Positions 1 to 7,817 of a stretch of 64,000 bases of DNA are shown one piece after another. Source of the DNA: Paractinoplanes atraurantiacus (lineage in GTDB: Bacteria; Actinomycetota; Actinomycetes; Mycobacteriales; Micromonosporaceae). The stretch's first letter is position 1; every line of letters starts with the position of its first letter. The stretch is taken from NCBI RefSeq assembly GCF_900215205.1, contig NZ_OBDY01000033.1:30648-94647 (forward strand), given 5' to 3'. A program made the position numbers and the translations under genes. The notes under the pieces were generated by a model, which saw only the letters and a list, made by a program, of their open reading frames with translations, was not told the DNA's origin and did not search any database.

Positions 1-272
1 CGGGCCCGGGCCCGCCGGTCGGCCTGCGACTATGGCGCTGTGCAACAACGGCGCGAACTCCGGGGTGGGGCAGCTGGTGCAGGTGCCTGTCGCCGAAGGC
101 GCGGCCGGGTCGAGCGAAGCACATCGGTGGCCTCCTTGTCGTGGGCCAGGGCAGGGGCGAGGGCGGCGCTTCGACGTGGTAGGCGACGATCTCCGGTCGG
201 TGATGGCGAAGGGCGGCTTGTCATTCGGGCGGGTTACGACTAACGCGGGCGTGCACGGGTATCCGGCGCCTT
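1..272. other. left flank, no supported gene
   Basis: Short open frames occur on both strands, but none shows a family signature or a clear ribosome binding site. The stretch may hold the promoter of the oxidoreductase that starts at 273, or the eroded end of a gene outside the window. Confidence 0.4.
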
Positions 273-2528
273 ATGGATGAGCGGATCTTGGATCCCTGGG
301 GTGAGCGGACACCCTATGGGCAGGGGCTCGAATGGCCCGTGCGGGCGGATGAGCATGTCACCGCCGAAGGGGTTGAGCGGTGGGTGCCGTCGGCCTCGAT
401 TCTGCACTCGAACGGGGATGCGATGGACATCGCCGTCAAGGACGGGCGGATCGTCGGCGTCAGGGGGCGGGCGAACGACCGGGTCAATCGGGGACGGCTC
501 GATCCGAAGGATCTGTACGGATGGCAGGCCAACAACAGCGCCGACCGGCTCACCCGGCCGCTTGTCCGTGACGGTGGCCGGCTTGTGGAAACCGACTGGG
601 AAACGGCCATGGGGCGGGTCGTCGCACGGTCGAAGGAGCTGACGCAAGGGCCCGGCGGGTGGGGGCATTTCGGGTTCTACACCAGCGGGCAGCTCTTTCT
701 CGAGGAGTATTACGCGCTCGGCGTCATCGGTAAGGCCGGTCTCGGCACGCCGCACATGGATGGGAACACGCGGCTCTGCACCGCCACCGCGGCGGCGGCT
801 CTCAAGGCCAGTTTCGGTACGGACGGTCAGCCGGGCTCCTACGGCGACGTGGACCATTGCGACGCGATCGCGTTGTGGGGGCACAACGTGGCCGCGACGC
901 AGACCGTGCTGTGGATGCGGATGCTCGACCGGCGGCGCGGGCCGAATCCGCCGCGAATGCTGGCCGTCGATCCGCGCGAGACGCCGGTCGCCAAGGAGGC
1001 CGACATTCACCTGGCGATCCGGCCCGGCACCAATGTCGCCCTGGTCAACGGCTTGATTCGGCAGGTCATTCATTCCGGGTGGTACGACCCCACGTACACC
1101 CAAGCGCATGTGATCGGTTTTGAGGGGCTCGCCGAAACCGTCGACGCCTACACGCCGAGCCACGTGGCCGACATCTGTGGCCTGAAGGCAAGAGACATCG
1201 AACGGGCGGCCGAACTGCTGGGCACCTCGGAACGGCTGCTTTCCACGGTGCTGCAAGGGTTTTATCAGTCCAACCAGGCCACGGCGGCGGCGTGCGGGGT
1301 CAACAACCTGCATCTGATCCGCGGGATGATCGGCCGGCCGGGCGCCGGGGTGCTGCAAATGAACGGGCAGCCCACGGCCGAGAACACCCGCGAGGCCGGC
1401 GGCAACGGCGATCTGCCCGGCTTCCGCAATTGGGACAACCCCGAGCACATCCGGGAACTGGCCGAGCTGTGGAACGTCGACGAGACGACCATTCCGCACT
1501 GGGCGCCGCCGACGCACGCCATGCAGATCTGGCGGTACGCCGAACAGGGGTCGATCAAGTTCCTCTGGATCAGCGCCACCAACCCGGCCGTGACATTGCC
1601 CGACCTCGCGCGCATCCGGCGCATTCTGTCGAAACCGGAGCTGTTCGTCGTCGTACAGGACCTGTTCCTGACCGAGACCGCCGCATTCGCCGATGTGGTC
1701 CTGCCGGCCGCCACGTGGGGCGAGAAGCTCGGCACCTTCACCAACGCCGACCGGACCGTTCATTTGTCGGAGAAGGCCGTCGAGCCACCCGGCGAGGCCC
1801 GATCCGACCTCGACATCTTCCTCGACTACGCCCGGCGGATGGATTTCCGCGACCGCGACGGCGATCCGCTCGTTCCGTGGACGTCGCCGGAGGAGGTCTT
1901 CGAGGCGTGGAAGAAATGCTCCGAGGGACGGCCGTGCGACTACACCGGCATCACCTACGAAGCCTTGCGCGACGGCGGCATCCAATGGCCGGTCGGTACA
2001 GAGCGCCTCTACGGCGACGGCTTCTTCAACACCGATCCGGACTATTGCGAGACGTACGGGCATGACCTGAACACGGGCGCCGAATTCACCGCCGACGACT
2101 ACAAGGCCAAGGAGCCCGGCCGCCGGGCCTTCCTGCACGCCGTGGACTATCAGCCCTCCCCCGAGACGCCCGGCGAAGACTATCCGATGACGCTGACGAC
2201 CGGGCGGACCGTTTATCACTTCCACACGCGGACGAAGACCGCCCGCGCCCCCGAACTCAACGCCGCCGCCCCGGACCCCTGGATCGAACTGCACCCGGAC
2301 GACGCCGCGCATCTGGGCGTCGCCGAAGGGGATCAGGTGTCCGTCACCTCACCGCGGGGCGAGATCGTCGTGCCGGCGCGGCTCACGGGCGTACGGCCGG
2401 GAACGGTTTTCGTTCCTTTCCATTACGGTCAGCAGGCGGCCAATGAGCTCACCATGACCGCGTGGGATCCCGTCTCCAAACAGCCGCTGTTCAAAATCGC
2501 GGCCGTCCGCGTCGAGCCGAGGGACTGA
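273..2528 (+). CDS. molybdopterin oxidoreductase, Fe-S ligands missing
   Basis: 751-residue enzyme of the DMSO reductase/assimilatory nitrate reductase superfamily, which uses a bis-molybdopterin cofactor for two-electron redox reactions; the substrate is unknown. The C-terminal 120 residues are the molybdopterin dinucleotide-binding domain, with the short motifs TTGRTVYHFHTR and VFVPFHYG. Cys169, in the motif NTRLCTA, fits the molybdenum-ligand position. Relatives carry a [4Fe-4S] motif CxxCxxxC near residue 42; here the matching residues are Ser42, His45 and Asp49, and the fourth ligand position reads Asp77. The enzyme therefore probably lacks the N-terminal cluster. The start has only a weak ribosome binding site, but no in-frame alternative is nearby. 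It is followed 6 bases later by a small helical protein that may be a partner. Confidence 0.9.
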   Translation: MDERILDPWGERTPYGQGLEWPVRADEHVTAEGVERWVPSASILHSNGDAMDIAVKDGRIVGVRGRANDRVNRGRLDPKDLYGWQANNSADRLTRPLVRDGGRLVETDWETAMGRVVARSKELTQGPGGWGHFGFYTSGQLFLEEYYALGVIGKAGLGTPHMDGNTRLCTATAAAALKASFGTDGQPGSYGDVDHCDAIALWGHNVAATQTVLWMRMLDRRRGPNPPRMLAVDPRETPVAKEADIHLAIRPGTNVALVNGLIRQVIHSGWYDPTYTQAHVIGFEGLAETVDAYTPSHVADICGLKARDIERAAELLGTSERLLSTVLQGFYQSNQATAAACGVNNLHLIRGMIGRPGAGVLQMNGQPTAENTREAGGNGDLPGFRNWDNPEHIRELAELWNVDETTIPHWAPPTHAMQIWRYAEQGSIKFLWISATNPAVTLPDLARIRRILSKPELFVVVQDLFLTETAAFADVVLPAATWGEKLGTFTNADRTVHLSEKAVEPPGEARSDLDIFLDYARRMDFRDRDGDPLVPWTSPEEVFEAWKKCSEGRPCDYTGITYEALRDGGIQWPVGTERLYGDGFFNTDPDYCETYGHDLNTGAEFTADDYKAKEPGRRAFLHAVDYQPSPETPGEDYPMTLTTGRTVYHFHTRTKTARAPELNAAAPDPWIELHPDDAAHLGVAEGDQVSVTSPRGEIVVPARLTGVRPGTVFVPFHYGQQAANELTMTAWDPVSKQPLFKIAAVRVEPRD

Positions 2529-2534
2529 ACCGCC

Positions 2535-2993
2535 ATGCATCTCGCTCACTATCTCGGGCTGCTGCACCGGTCACAGACAAATCTGGCGAGCGCCTTCCGG
2601 GAAGTCGCCGCCGCTCACGCCGACGAACCGGACATCGAGCACCTGTGCACCCGGCAGGCCACGATCTGCGAGACCCAGGCGGATCGGTTGCGGCCATTTG
2701 CCGAGAGGTACGCCGAGGAGGCGCCCCAGGAGCCGGACCGCCTGCACTCGACGCTGTTCACGGGCACCCGCGAGGGCGGGATCGGGCTGTTACGCGACCT
2801 GCAGGACCTCTACCTGATGGCGTCCGAGTGTGACATCTGCTGGACGGTGATCGGTCAGGCCGCGTACGGGGCCCGCGACCGTGAACTGCTCGGCGTCGTC
2901 GACGACAGCGAGGGTGAGACGGCGGTTCAGCTGGCCTGGCTGCGAACGAGAATGAAGCAGGCCGCCCCGCAGGCGCTGGTAGTAGCCGACTGA
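2535..2993 (+). CDS. small helical protein, likely partner of the Mo oxidoreductase
   Basis: 152 residues, not assigned to a named family. The composition suggests a bundle of four to five amphipathic helices, somewhat ferritin- or hemerythrin-like in shape, with several His, Glu and Cys residues but no convincing diiron motif. It starts 6 bases after the molybdopterin oxidoreductase stop, so the two are almost certainly co-transcribed. It could be a chaperone or electron-transfer partner, but this is inferred from position only. Its last 200 bases are antisense to the end of the DedA frame on the other strand. Confidence 0.75.
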   Translation: MHLAHYLGLLHRSQTNLASAFREVAAAHADEPDIEHLCTRQATICETQADRLRPFAERYAEEAPQEPDRLHSTLFTGTREGGIGLLRDLQDLYLMASECDICWTVIGQAAYGARDRELLGVVDDSEGETAVQLAWLRTRMKQAAPQALVVAD

Positions 2994-3605
2994 GAGCCGG
3001 CGCACCAGGCGCCCGGCGAACGGGACCACGCCGAGACAGGTGGCGCCGATCGCGGTCAGCACCAGGCCCAGCCCGCCGGTCGCGTCGGCGCCAGCGGTGA
3101 GCGCGCCCACCCCCGCGAACGCGCCCACCCACAGCGTGGTCCCGATGGCCGACCAGAGCAGGAAGCGCCGGAACGGCATGCCCACGACACCGGCCACGAT
3201 CGGCACGACGGCGTGGATGACGGCGACGAACCGGACCGCGACCAGCGCCGGGGCGCCCTTGTCCCGGAGGTAGGCCTCGGCCCGGTCGAACCGCTCGGCG
3301 CCGATCCGCTGCCCGAGGCGCGTGGCCCGCAGCCGTGGACCGAAGGCGCGGCCCACCGCGTACCCCAGAGACTGCCCGGCCAGAGCACCCAGCGTGCCCA
3401 CGACGAGCACGGCGGCGAAGCCGGCGGGCCCCTGCGGAAGCGAACCGGCCAGCATGACCACCGACTCGCCCGGCACGAGCAGCCCGGCCAGGAACGTCAT
3501 CTCGACACCGGAGGACAGGAACGTGAAGAGCAGAACCGTCCACTGGTCGAGAGTGGACAGCCAGTCGACGAAGGCGTTGGCGGCGTTCGCGAGATCGGTG
3601 AGCAC
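2790..3605 (-). CDS. DedA family membrane protein
   Basis: 271 residues. The first 205 match the DedA/VTT family of inner-membrane proteins linked to lipid flipping and membrane homeostasis: an N-terminal hydrophobic helix, a re-entrant loop segment with FLAGLLVPGES, the motif RFVAVIHAVVPIVAG, and two more hydrophobic helices. Family members usually end near residue 200-220. The extra 65 C-terminal residues have no hydrophobic segment and are read from the strand opposite the helical protein at 2535-2993, so this tail is probably a read-on to the first available stop rather than a domain. Confidence 0.88.
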   Translation of the reverse strand: MLTDLANAANAFVDWLSTLDQWTVLLFTFLSSGVEMTFLAGLLVPGESVVMLAGSLPQGPAGFAAVLVVGTLGALAGQSLGYAVGRAFGPRLRATRLGQRIGAERFDRAEAYLRDKGAPALVAVRFVAVIHAVVPIVAGVVGMPFRRFLLWSAIGTTLWVGAFAGVGALTAGADATGGLGLVLTAIGATCLGVVPFAGRLVRRLSVGYYQRLRGGLLHSRSQPGQLNRRLTLAVVDDAEQFTVAGPVRGLTDHRPADVTLGRHQVEVLQVA

Positions 3606-3659
3606 AGCTTCAGCCTGCCGCCCCGGCGTTTTCGGAGCCTCCGGGCGTTACCCCGAGAA

Positions 3660-3672
3660 AACCCTTAGGGTT
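3660..3672. promoter_or_regulatory. perfect short palindrome upstream of DedA
   Basis: The bases AACCC TTA GGGTT form a perfect 5-bp inverted repeat, 55 bases upstream of the DedA start and 57 bases upstream of the winged-helix remnant. It could be an operator. There is no other support. Confidence 0.25.
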
Positions 3673-3728
3673 CGCAGGCCTCACTATCAGGTCAAGAAGC
3701 GGCCGCAATCGGATCTACCGTCGAGGGC

Positions 3729-4219
3729 ATGGACGCCATCATCGCCCGCCGGCTTCGGCGGCATCACCTGATCGGGCCGGCGAAATCGGCTGCTGAGGCG
3801 GTCGCCGCCATGTGTGGGGCGCACTGCCAGATCCAGAGCGCGGCCGAGGTGTCGGTGGCAGTCCGGGTCGAAGGGGGCACGCAAGCGAGCGTACGGCGGG
3901 CCATCGTGGAGGAGAGGAGCCTGGTCAAGGCGGCAATGTGACGTACACAAGTCCCTCGCTCTGGATCCCGGGTTTTCAGCCCATGCCGCCCTCGGACGCC
4001 GTCCACGAGCTGATGCGCCACTATCTGAGGTCGTGCGGACCGGCCACACCGGCCCACATGGCGCGGTGGCTCGGCGCGGCGTGGGCTCCCACCCGAGAGA
4101 CCGCATCTTCCCGGGCCGCGCCTCTACCCGAGCCCTCAACCGTGGCCCGGCTCGGTCACATCCTCGACGTGCAGGCGACTCTGACTGTCGGCGAGGTCAC
4201 CGTGGGTCCGCACGCCTGA
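3729..4219 (+). pseudogene. collapsed winged-helix DNA-binding protein (HTH_42/YcaQ-like)
   Basis: Three separated pieces of one family line up in order. The first 70 codons (from ATG 3729) match the family's N-terminus (ARRLRRHHLIGPA, MCGAHCQIQSAAEVS) and run into a TGA at 3939. From about 3937, in another frame, come YTSPSLWIPGF and YLRSCGPATPAHMARWLG from the middle of the protein. The end, LTVGEVTVGPHA, is the typical C-terminus and stops at 4219. Intact members are around 350-380 residues long, so well over half the gene is gone through at least two internal deletions plus a frame change. Confidence 0.8.
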
Positions 4220-4247
4220 GGAGGGGCTGACAGCGTCGTTAATTCCT

Positions 4248-4258
4248 ACCTGGCAGGT
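4248..4258. promoter_or_regulatory. palindrome in the leader of the NMT1-type ABC operon
   Basis: ACCTG G CAGGT is a perfect 5-bp inverted repeat about 130 bases upstream of the operon start. The rest of the 167-base leader (4220-4386) holds a ribosome binding site GGTGGAG at 4369-4375 and no clear riboswitch. An operator role is a guess. Confidence 0.25.
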
Positions 4259-4386
4259 CTAACATGTGGGAAACGGGTGTAATGCGGGTCACGTAGATCT
4301 TCTGCCGGATGATCAACCGGCGTAGGTTTCCGGCGTCTGATCTGCATACGCCTGTATACCGACACCCCGGTGGAGACCTGATAGCC

Positions 4387-5406
4387 ATGCACAGCCCGAT
4401 GACCCGCCGTCGCGCCCTGTCCCTGTTCGGTGCCGCCTCCGTCGCGCTCACCGCGGCCGCCTGCGGGGCCCAGGACGACGAGCCGGCCGCGTCGGCGAGC
4501 GGCAAGTCGCTGCAAAAGGTCAAGGTCTCCCTCGACTGGACGCCCAACACCAACCACACCGGCCTCTACGTGGCCCGGTCGAAGGGCTACTTCGCCGCCA
4601 ACGGCCTCGACGTCGACATCGTGCAGCCGGGCGACACCGACCCGTCGGCCCTGGTCGCGGCGGGCAAGCTCGAGTTCGCCATCAGCGCCCAGGAGGCCCT
4701 GACCCAGGCCCGCGCCGAGGACGCCCCGATCGTCTCGATCGCCGCGATCATCCAGCACAACACCTCCGGCTTCGGCTCGCCGAAGGACCGCAACCTCACC
4801 CGCCCCGCCCAGTACGCCGGCAAGACGTACGGCGGCTACGGCGGCCCGGTCGAGGAGCCGCTGCTCAAGACGATCGTCAAGGCCGACGGCGGCGACCCGT
4901 CCAAGGTCAAGGTCGTCAATGTGGGCGAGGCCGACTTCTTCGCGGCCACCAAGAAGGGCATCGACCTCGAGTGGATCTTCTACGGCTGGACCGGCATCGA
5001 GGCCGAGCTGCGCGGCGAACCGGTGAACATCCAGTACGTCAAGGACTACGCGCCCGTGCTCGACTTCTACACCCCCATCCTGATCACCAGCGAGAAGCAG
5101 ATCTCGTCGAACCCGGACGTGGTCAAGTCGTTCCTGGCCGCCACCTCCCAGGGCTACGGCTACGCCGCCGACAACCCGGCCGACGCCGCCGCGATCCTGC
5201 TCAAGGCCGCCCCCGACCTGGACAAGGACCTCGTCACCAAGAGCCAGGAGTGGCTCAGCCCCAAGTACAAGGACGACGCCGCCCGCTGGGGTGAGCAGAA
5301 GCCCGCCGTCTGGACCGATTTCGCCCAGTGGCTGTACGACCAGAAGGTCCTCACGAAGCAGGTGGACGCCACCAAGGCCTTCACGAACGCCTTCCTTCCC
5401 CAATGA
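4387..5406 (+). CDS. ABC transporter substrate-binding lipoprotein, NMT1/THI5-like
   Basis: Extracellular lipoprotein that captures the substrate for the permease and ATPase that follow. An ATG 78 bases upstream is in frame, but the one at 4387 sits 11 bases after GGTGGAG and gives a proper lipoprotein signal (MTRRRALSLFG, then the lipobox AAAC). The mature part starts with VSLDWTPNTNHTGLYVA, typical of ThiY/THI5-like pyrimidine-precursor proteins and their SsuA/TauA-like relatives. The ligand cannot be fixed: the fold points to a thiamine pyrimidine precursor, while the monooxygenase and rhodanese downstream point to a sulfur compound. First gene of a seven-gene operon. Confidence 0.9.
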   Translation: MHSPMTRRRALSLFGAASVALTAAACGAQDDEPAASASGKSLQKVKVSLDWTPNTNHTGLYVARSKGYFAANGLDVDIVQPGDTDPSALVAAGKLEFAISAQEALTQARAEDAPIVSIAAIIQHNTSGFGSPKDRNLTRPAQYAGKTYGGYGGPVEEPLLKTIVKADGGDPSKVKVVNVGEADFFAATKKGIDLEWIFYGWTGIEAELRGEPVNIQYVKDYAPVLDFYTPILITSEKQISSNPDVVKSFLAATSQGYGYAADNPADAAAILLKAAPDLDKDLVTKSQEWLSPKYKDDAARWGEQKPAVWTDFAQWLYDQKVLTKQVDATKAFTNAFLPQ

Positions 5407-6173
5407 GACGGCCTGCCCTCGGCATGAGGCGCTGGCTCCCCCCGACACTCACCGTCGTCGGGCTCCTGATCCTCTGGCAGGTCTACACGACGGTCTCGGG
5501 CATCGAGTCCTGGCTGCTGCCCAGCCCCAAGGACATCTGGGACGCTTTCGTCGACCAGCGCGACGTCCTGGCCACCCACACCCTCGCCACGACCGAGCTC
5601 ACGCTGCTGGGCTTCGCCGCCGGTGTGGCCACCGGCTTGCTCGTCGCGGTTCTGCTCCATCTGATTCCGGGTGTACGGGCGGCCGTCTACCCGCTGCTGG
5701 TGATCAGCCAGAACGTCCCGACGATCGCGATCGCTCCCCTGCTGGTGGTCTGGCTCGGCTTCGGCATCGCCCCCAAGCTCGTCGTGATCGTGCTGGTCTG
5801 CTTCTTTCCGGTCGCGGTGGCCACCCTCGACGGGCTCGGCCGCAGCGACGCCGCGATCAACGACTACATGCTGATGAGCGGGGCCAACCGCCGGCAGCTG
5901 TTCACCAAGCTCCAGTGGCCGGCCGCGCTGCCGGCCATGTTCTCCGGCCTGAAGATCGCCGCCACCTACAGCGTGCTCGGCGCGATCATCGCCGAGTGGC
6001 TGGGCAGCGAGGAGGGCATCGGCCGCTACATGATCGCGCAGAAGTCGGCGTTCCGGGCCGACCGGCTCTTCGTCGCCATCGCGATCATCGTGGTGCTCGC
6101 CCTGGCCATCTTCGGCCTGGTGCGCCTGGCCGAGAAGCTCACGATCAGGGGGAGGGCCAGTGGCCGCTCTTGA
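5403..6173 (+). CDS. ABC transporter permease, SsuC/ThiX type
   Basis: 256 residues with about six hydrophobic segments and the BPD_transp_1 coupling loop (LMSGANRRQLFTKLQWPAAL), which docks onto the ATPase. The ATG at 5403 overlaps the binding-protein stop as ATGA, indicating translational coupling. A second ATG seven codons in (MRRWLPP) is possible. It belongs to the group that transports nitrate, sulfonate, taurine or thiamine precursors. Confidence 0.9.
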   Translation: MRRPALGMRRWLPPTLTVVGLLILWQVYTTVSGIESWLLPSPKDIWDAFVDQRDVLATHTLATTELTLLGFAAGVATGLLVAVLLHLIPGVRAAVYPLLVISQNVPTIAIAPLLVVWLGFGIAPKLVVIVLVCFFPVAVATLDGLGRSDAAINDYMLMSGANRRQLFTKLQWPAALPAMFSGLKIAATYSVLGAIIAEWLGSEEGIGRYMIAQKSAFRADRLFVAIAIIVVLALAIFGLVRLAEKLTIRGRASGRS

Positions 6174-6909
6174 GGTATCCGAGCTCTCTCACAGCTTCGG
6201 CTCTTTGGATGTTCTATCCGACATTTCGCTGCGGGTCGGGCAAGGCGAGTTCGTCTCCATCGTCGGCCCGTCCGGCAGTGGCAAGAGCACGCTGTTCCAC
6301 CTGGTCGGCGGTCTCCTGAAACCGACGGCCGGCAAGATCAGCATCGGTGGCGAGGATGCGGTCGGCCGTCGCGGCCTCATCGGTTACATGCCGCAGGCCC
6401 CGGCGCTCATGCCCTGGCGGACGATCGAGGACAACGTCGTGCTCGCTCGGGAGCTTGGAGGCGTACGCAAGAAAGAAGCTCGTGGTCTTGCCCGGGAATG
6501 GCTGAGCAAGGTCGGCCTGGACGGCTTCGCCAGGTCGTACCCCCATCAGCTCTCCGGCGGCATGCAGCAGCGCGTCGCCTTCCTGCGGGCGCTGCTGGCC
6601 GACAAGGAGCTGATCTGCCTGGACGAGCCGTTCAGCGCGCTCGACGCCATGCTGCGGGCCGAGATGCACCGCTGGCTGCTCGACATCTGGGAGCAGAACC
6701 GCCGCTCGATCCTGTTCGTCACGCACAGCATCGAGGAGGCCCTGCTGCTCTCCGACAGCGTGTACGTGTTCACCCGCCGCCCGGCGACCGTCCTGGAACG
6801 TGTCGAGGTGCCCTTCGACCGCCCGCGTCGCGACGAGGTCGTCGACGATCCCACCTTCATCCGCCTGCGCCGCCGGCTGACCGACCTGTTGACTGCGAGT
6901 CCCCGATGA
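6160..6909 (+). CDS. ABC transporter ATP-binding protein, SsuB/TauB type
   Basis: 249-residue ATPase that powers the importer. Walker A is GPSGSGKS at residues 36-43, the signature is LSGGMQQR, and Walker B with the catalytic Glu is ICLDEP. The GTG start lies inside the permease gene (14-base overlap) behind a GGGGAGGG ribosome binding site. QAPALMPWRTIEDNV is the Q-loop region typical of nitrate/sulfonate/taurine ATPases. Confidence 0.92.
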   Translation: MAALEVSELSHSFGSLDVLSDISLRVGQGEFVSIVGPSGSGKSTLFHLVGGLLKPTAGKISIGGEDAVGRRGLIGYMPQAPALMPWRTIEDNVVLARELGGVRKKEARGLAREWLSKVGLDGFARSYPHQLSGGMQQRVAFLRALLADKELICLDEPFSALDAMLRAEMHRWLLDIWEQNRRSILFVTHSIEEALLLSDSVYVFTRRPATVLERVEVPFDRPRRDEVVDDPTFIRLRRRLTDLLTASPR

Positions 6910-7817
6910 CCCACCTGCGTGTGATGCTCGAGTACTTCCACCCCTGGACGAACGCCGCCGGCTTCTACGTGGCGAGCCGCGAGGGCTGGTACGCCGACGC
7001 GGGCCTCGACGTCGAACTGACCGTCTTCGACGCGCTGCGTGGCGACACCCTCGAGCACCTGGCCCGCGGCGAAGTGCACTTCGGTGTCTTTCCGACAAAC
7101 CGGCTTCTCGTACGGCGGGCCGCCGGCCAGCCGCTGCGCGGAGTCGCGTCGATCAACCATCGCGCGATGGAGACCATCCAGACGGTCACCGGCCGAGGAA
7201 TCACCCGCCCCCGCGACCTCGAGGGCAAGCGCCTGGCCCTGAACCCGACCCCGCGCGGCGTGGCGATGGTCAACCACCTGGTGGCCACCGACGGCGGCGA
7301 CCCGTCCAAGGTCGTCCTGGTCGACAGTGGCCACCGCGAGCTGAGCGTCGACGACATCGCCGCCGGCGAGGTGGACGCCACGTTCGGCGGCTACTGGGCG
7401 TGGGACGCCCTGATCGCCCGGTTGCCGCAGGACCAGCGCATCGTGTGGCCGGTCGACGAGATCGGCGCTCCCCCGTACCACAGCTACCTGCTGGGCACGG
7501 GTCCCGCGCTGCAAGGCCAGGACGACCTGGTGGCCACCTTCCTGGAGGTCACCGAGCGCGGCTACCGGGCCGCCACGGACGATCCGGCCGCGACGTTGCG
7601 CGTCCTCGACCACGTCATCCCGTACTTCCCCCGCGCCATGCTGGCCCGCTCACTGGAGCTGATCGCCCCCACGTGGTGGCACGAGGGCCGCTGGGGCGAG
7701 ATCCGCCCGGAGCTCATGGACCCGTACACCGCGTGGCTGGCCGCCGCCGGCATCCTCCCGCCCACCTTCGACTGGCATTCCGCGATCGCCGAGGTCCCCC
7801 GGGCGGTGCCGCGGTGA
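6906..7817 (+). CDS. second NMT1/THI5-like binding protein, no signal peptide
   Basis: 303 residues with the same fold as the first binding protein (start LRVMLEYFHPWTNAAGFYVA, later TPRGVAMVNHL and FGGYWAWDALIA). It starts directly with the first beta strand: there is no signal peptide, Tat motif or lipobox. The ATG overlaps the ATPase stop (ATGA), so the start is not in doubt. A cytoplasmic solute-binding protein could be a ligand sensor, a carrier, or an enzyme of the THI5 type, in which the protein itself is consumed to make the pyrimidine of thiamine. THI5's substrate histidine and Cys-rich motif are not evident here. Confidence 0.85.
   Translation: MTHLRVMLEYFHPWTNAAGFYVASREGWYADAGLDVELTVFDALRGDTLEHLARGEVHFGVFPTNRLLVRRAAGQPLRGVASINHRAMETIQTVTGRGITRPRDLEGKRLALNPTPRGVAMVNHLVATDGGDPSKVVLVDSGHRELSVDDIAAGEVDATFGGYWAWDALIARLPQDQRIVWPVDEIGAPPYHSYLLGTGPALQGQDDLVATFLEVTERGYRAATDDPAATLRVLDHVIPYFPRAMLARSLELIAPTWWHEGRWGEIRPELMDPYTAWLAAAGILPPTFDWHSAIAEVPRAVPR

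Noticed and set aside
30..280. Small overlapping frames at the left edge
   Set aside because: No ribosome binding site, no family, and three frames compete over the same bases.
240..2312. 690-codon open frame on the minus strand opposite the molybdopterin oxidoreductase
   Set aside because: It mirrors the codon bias of the true gene, is full of Gly, Arg and Val runs and has no family signature.
4220..4386. TPP riboswitch in front of the THI5-like binding protein
   Set aside because: The conserved CUGAGA and the ACCUGAU...GCGUAGGGA core are not present in the right order; short matches only.
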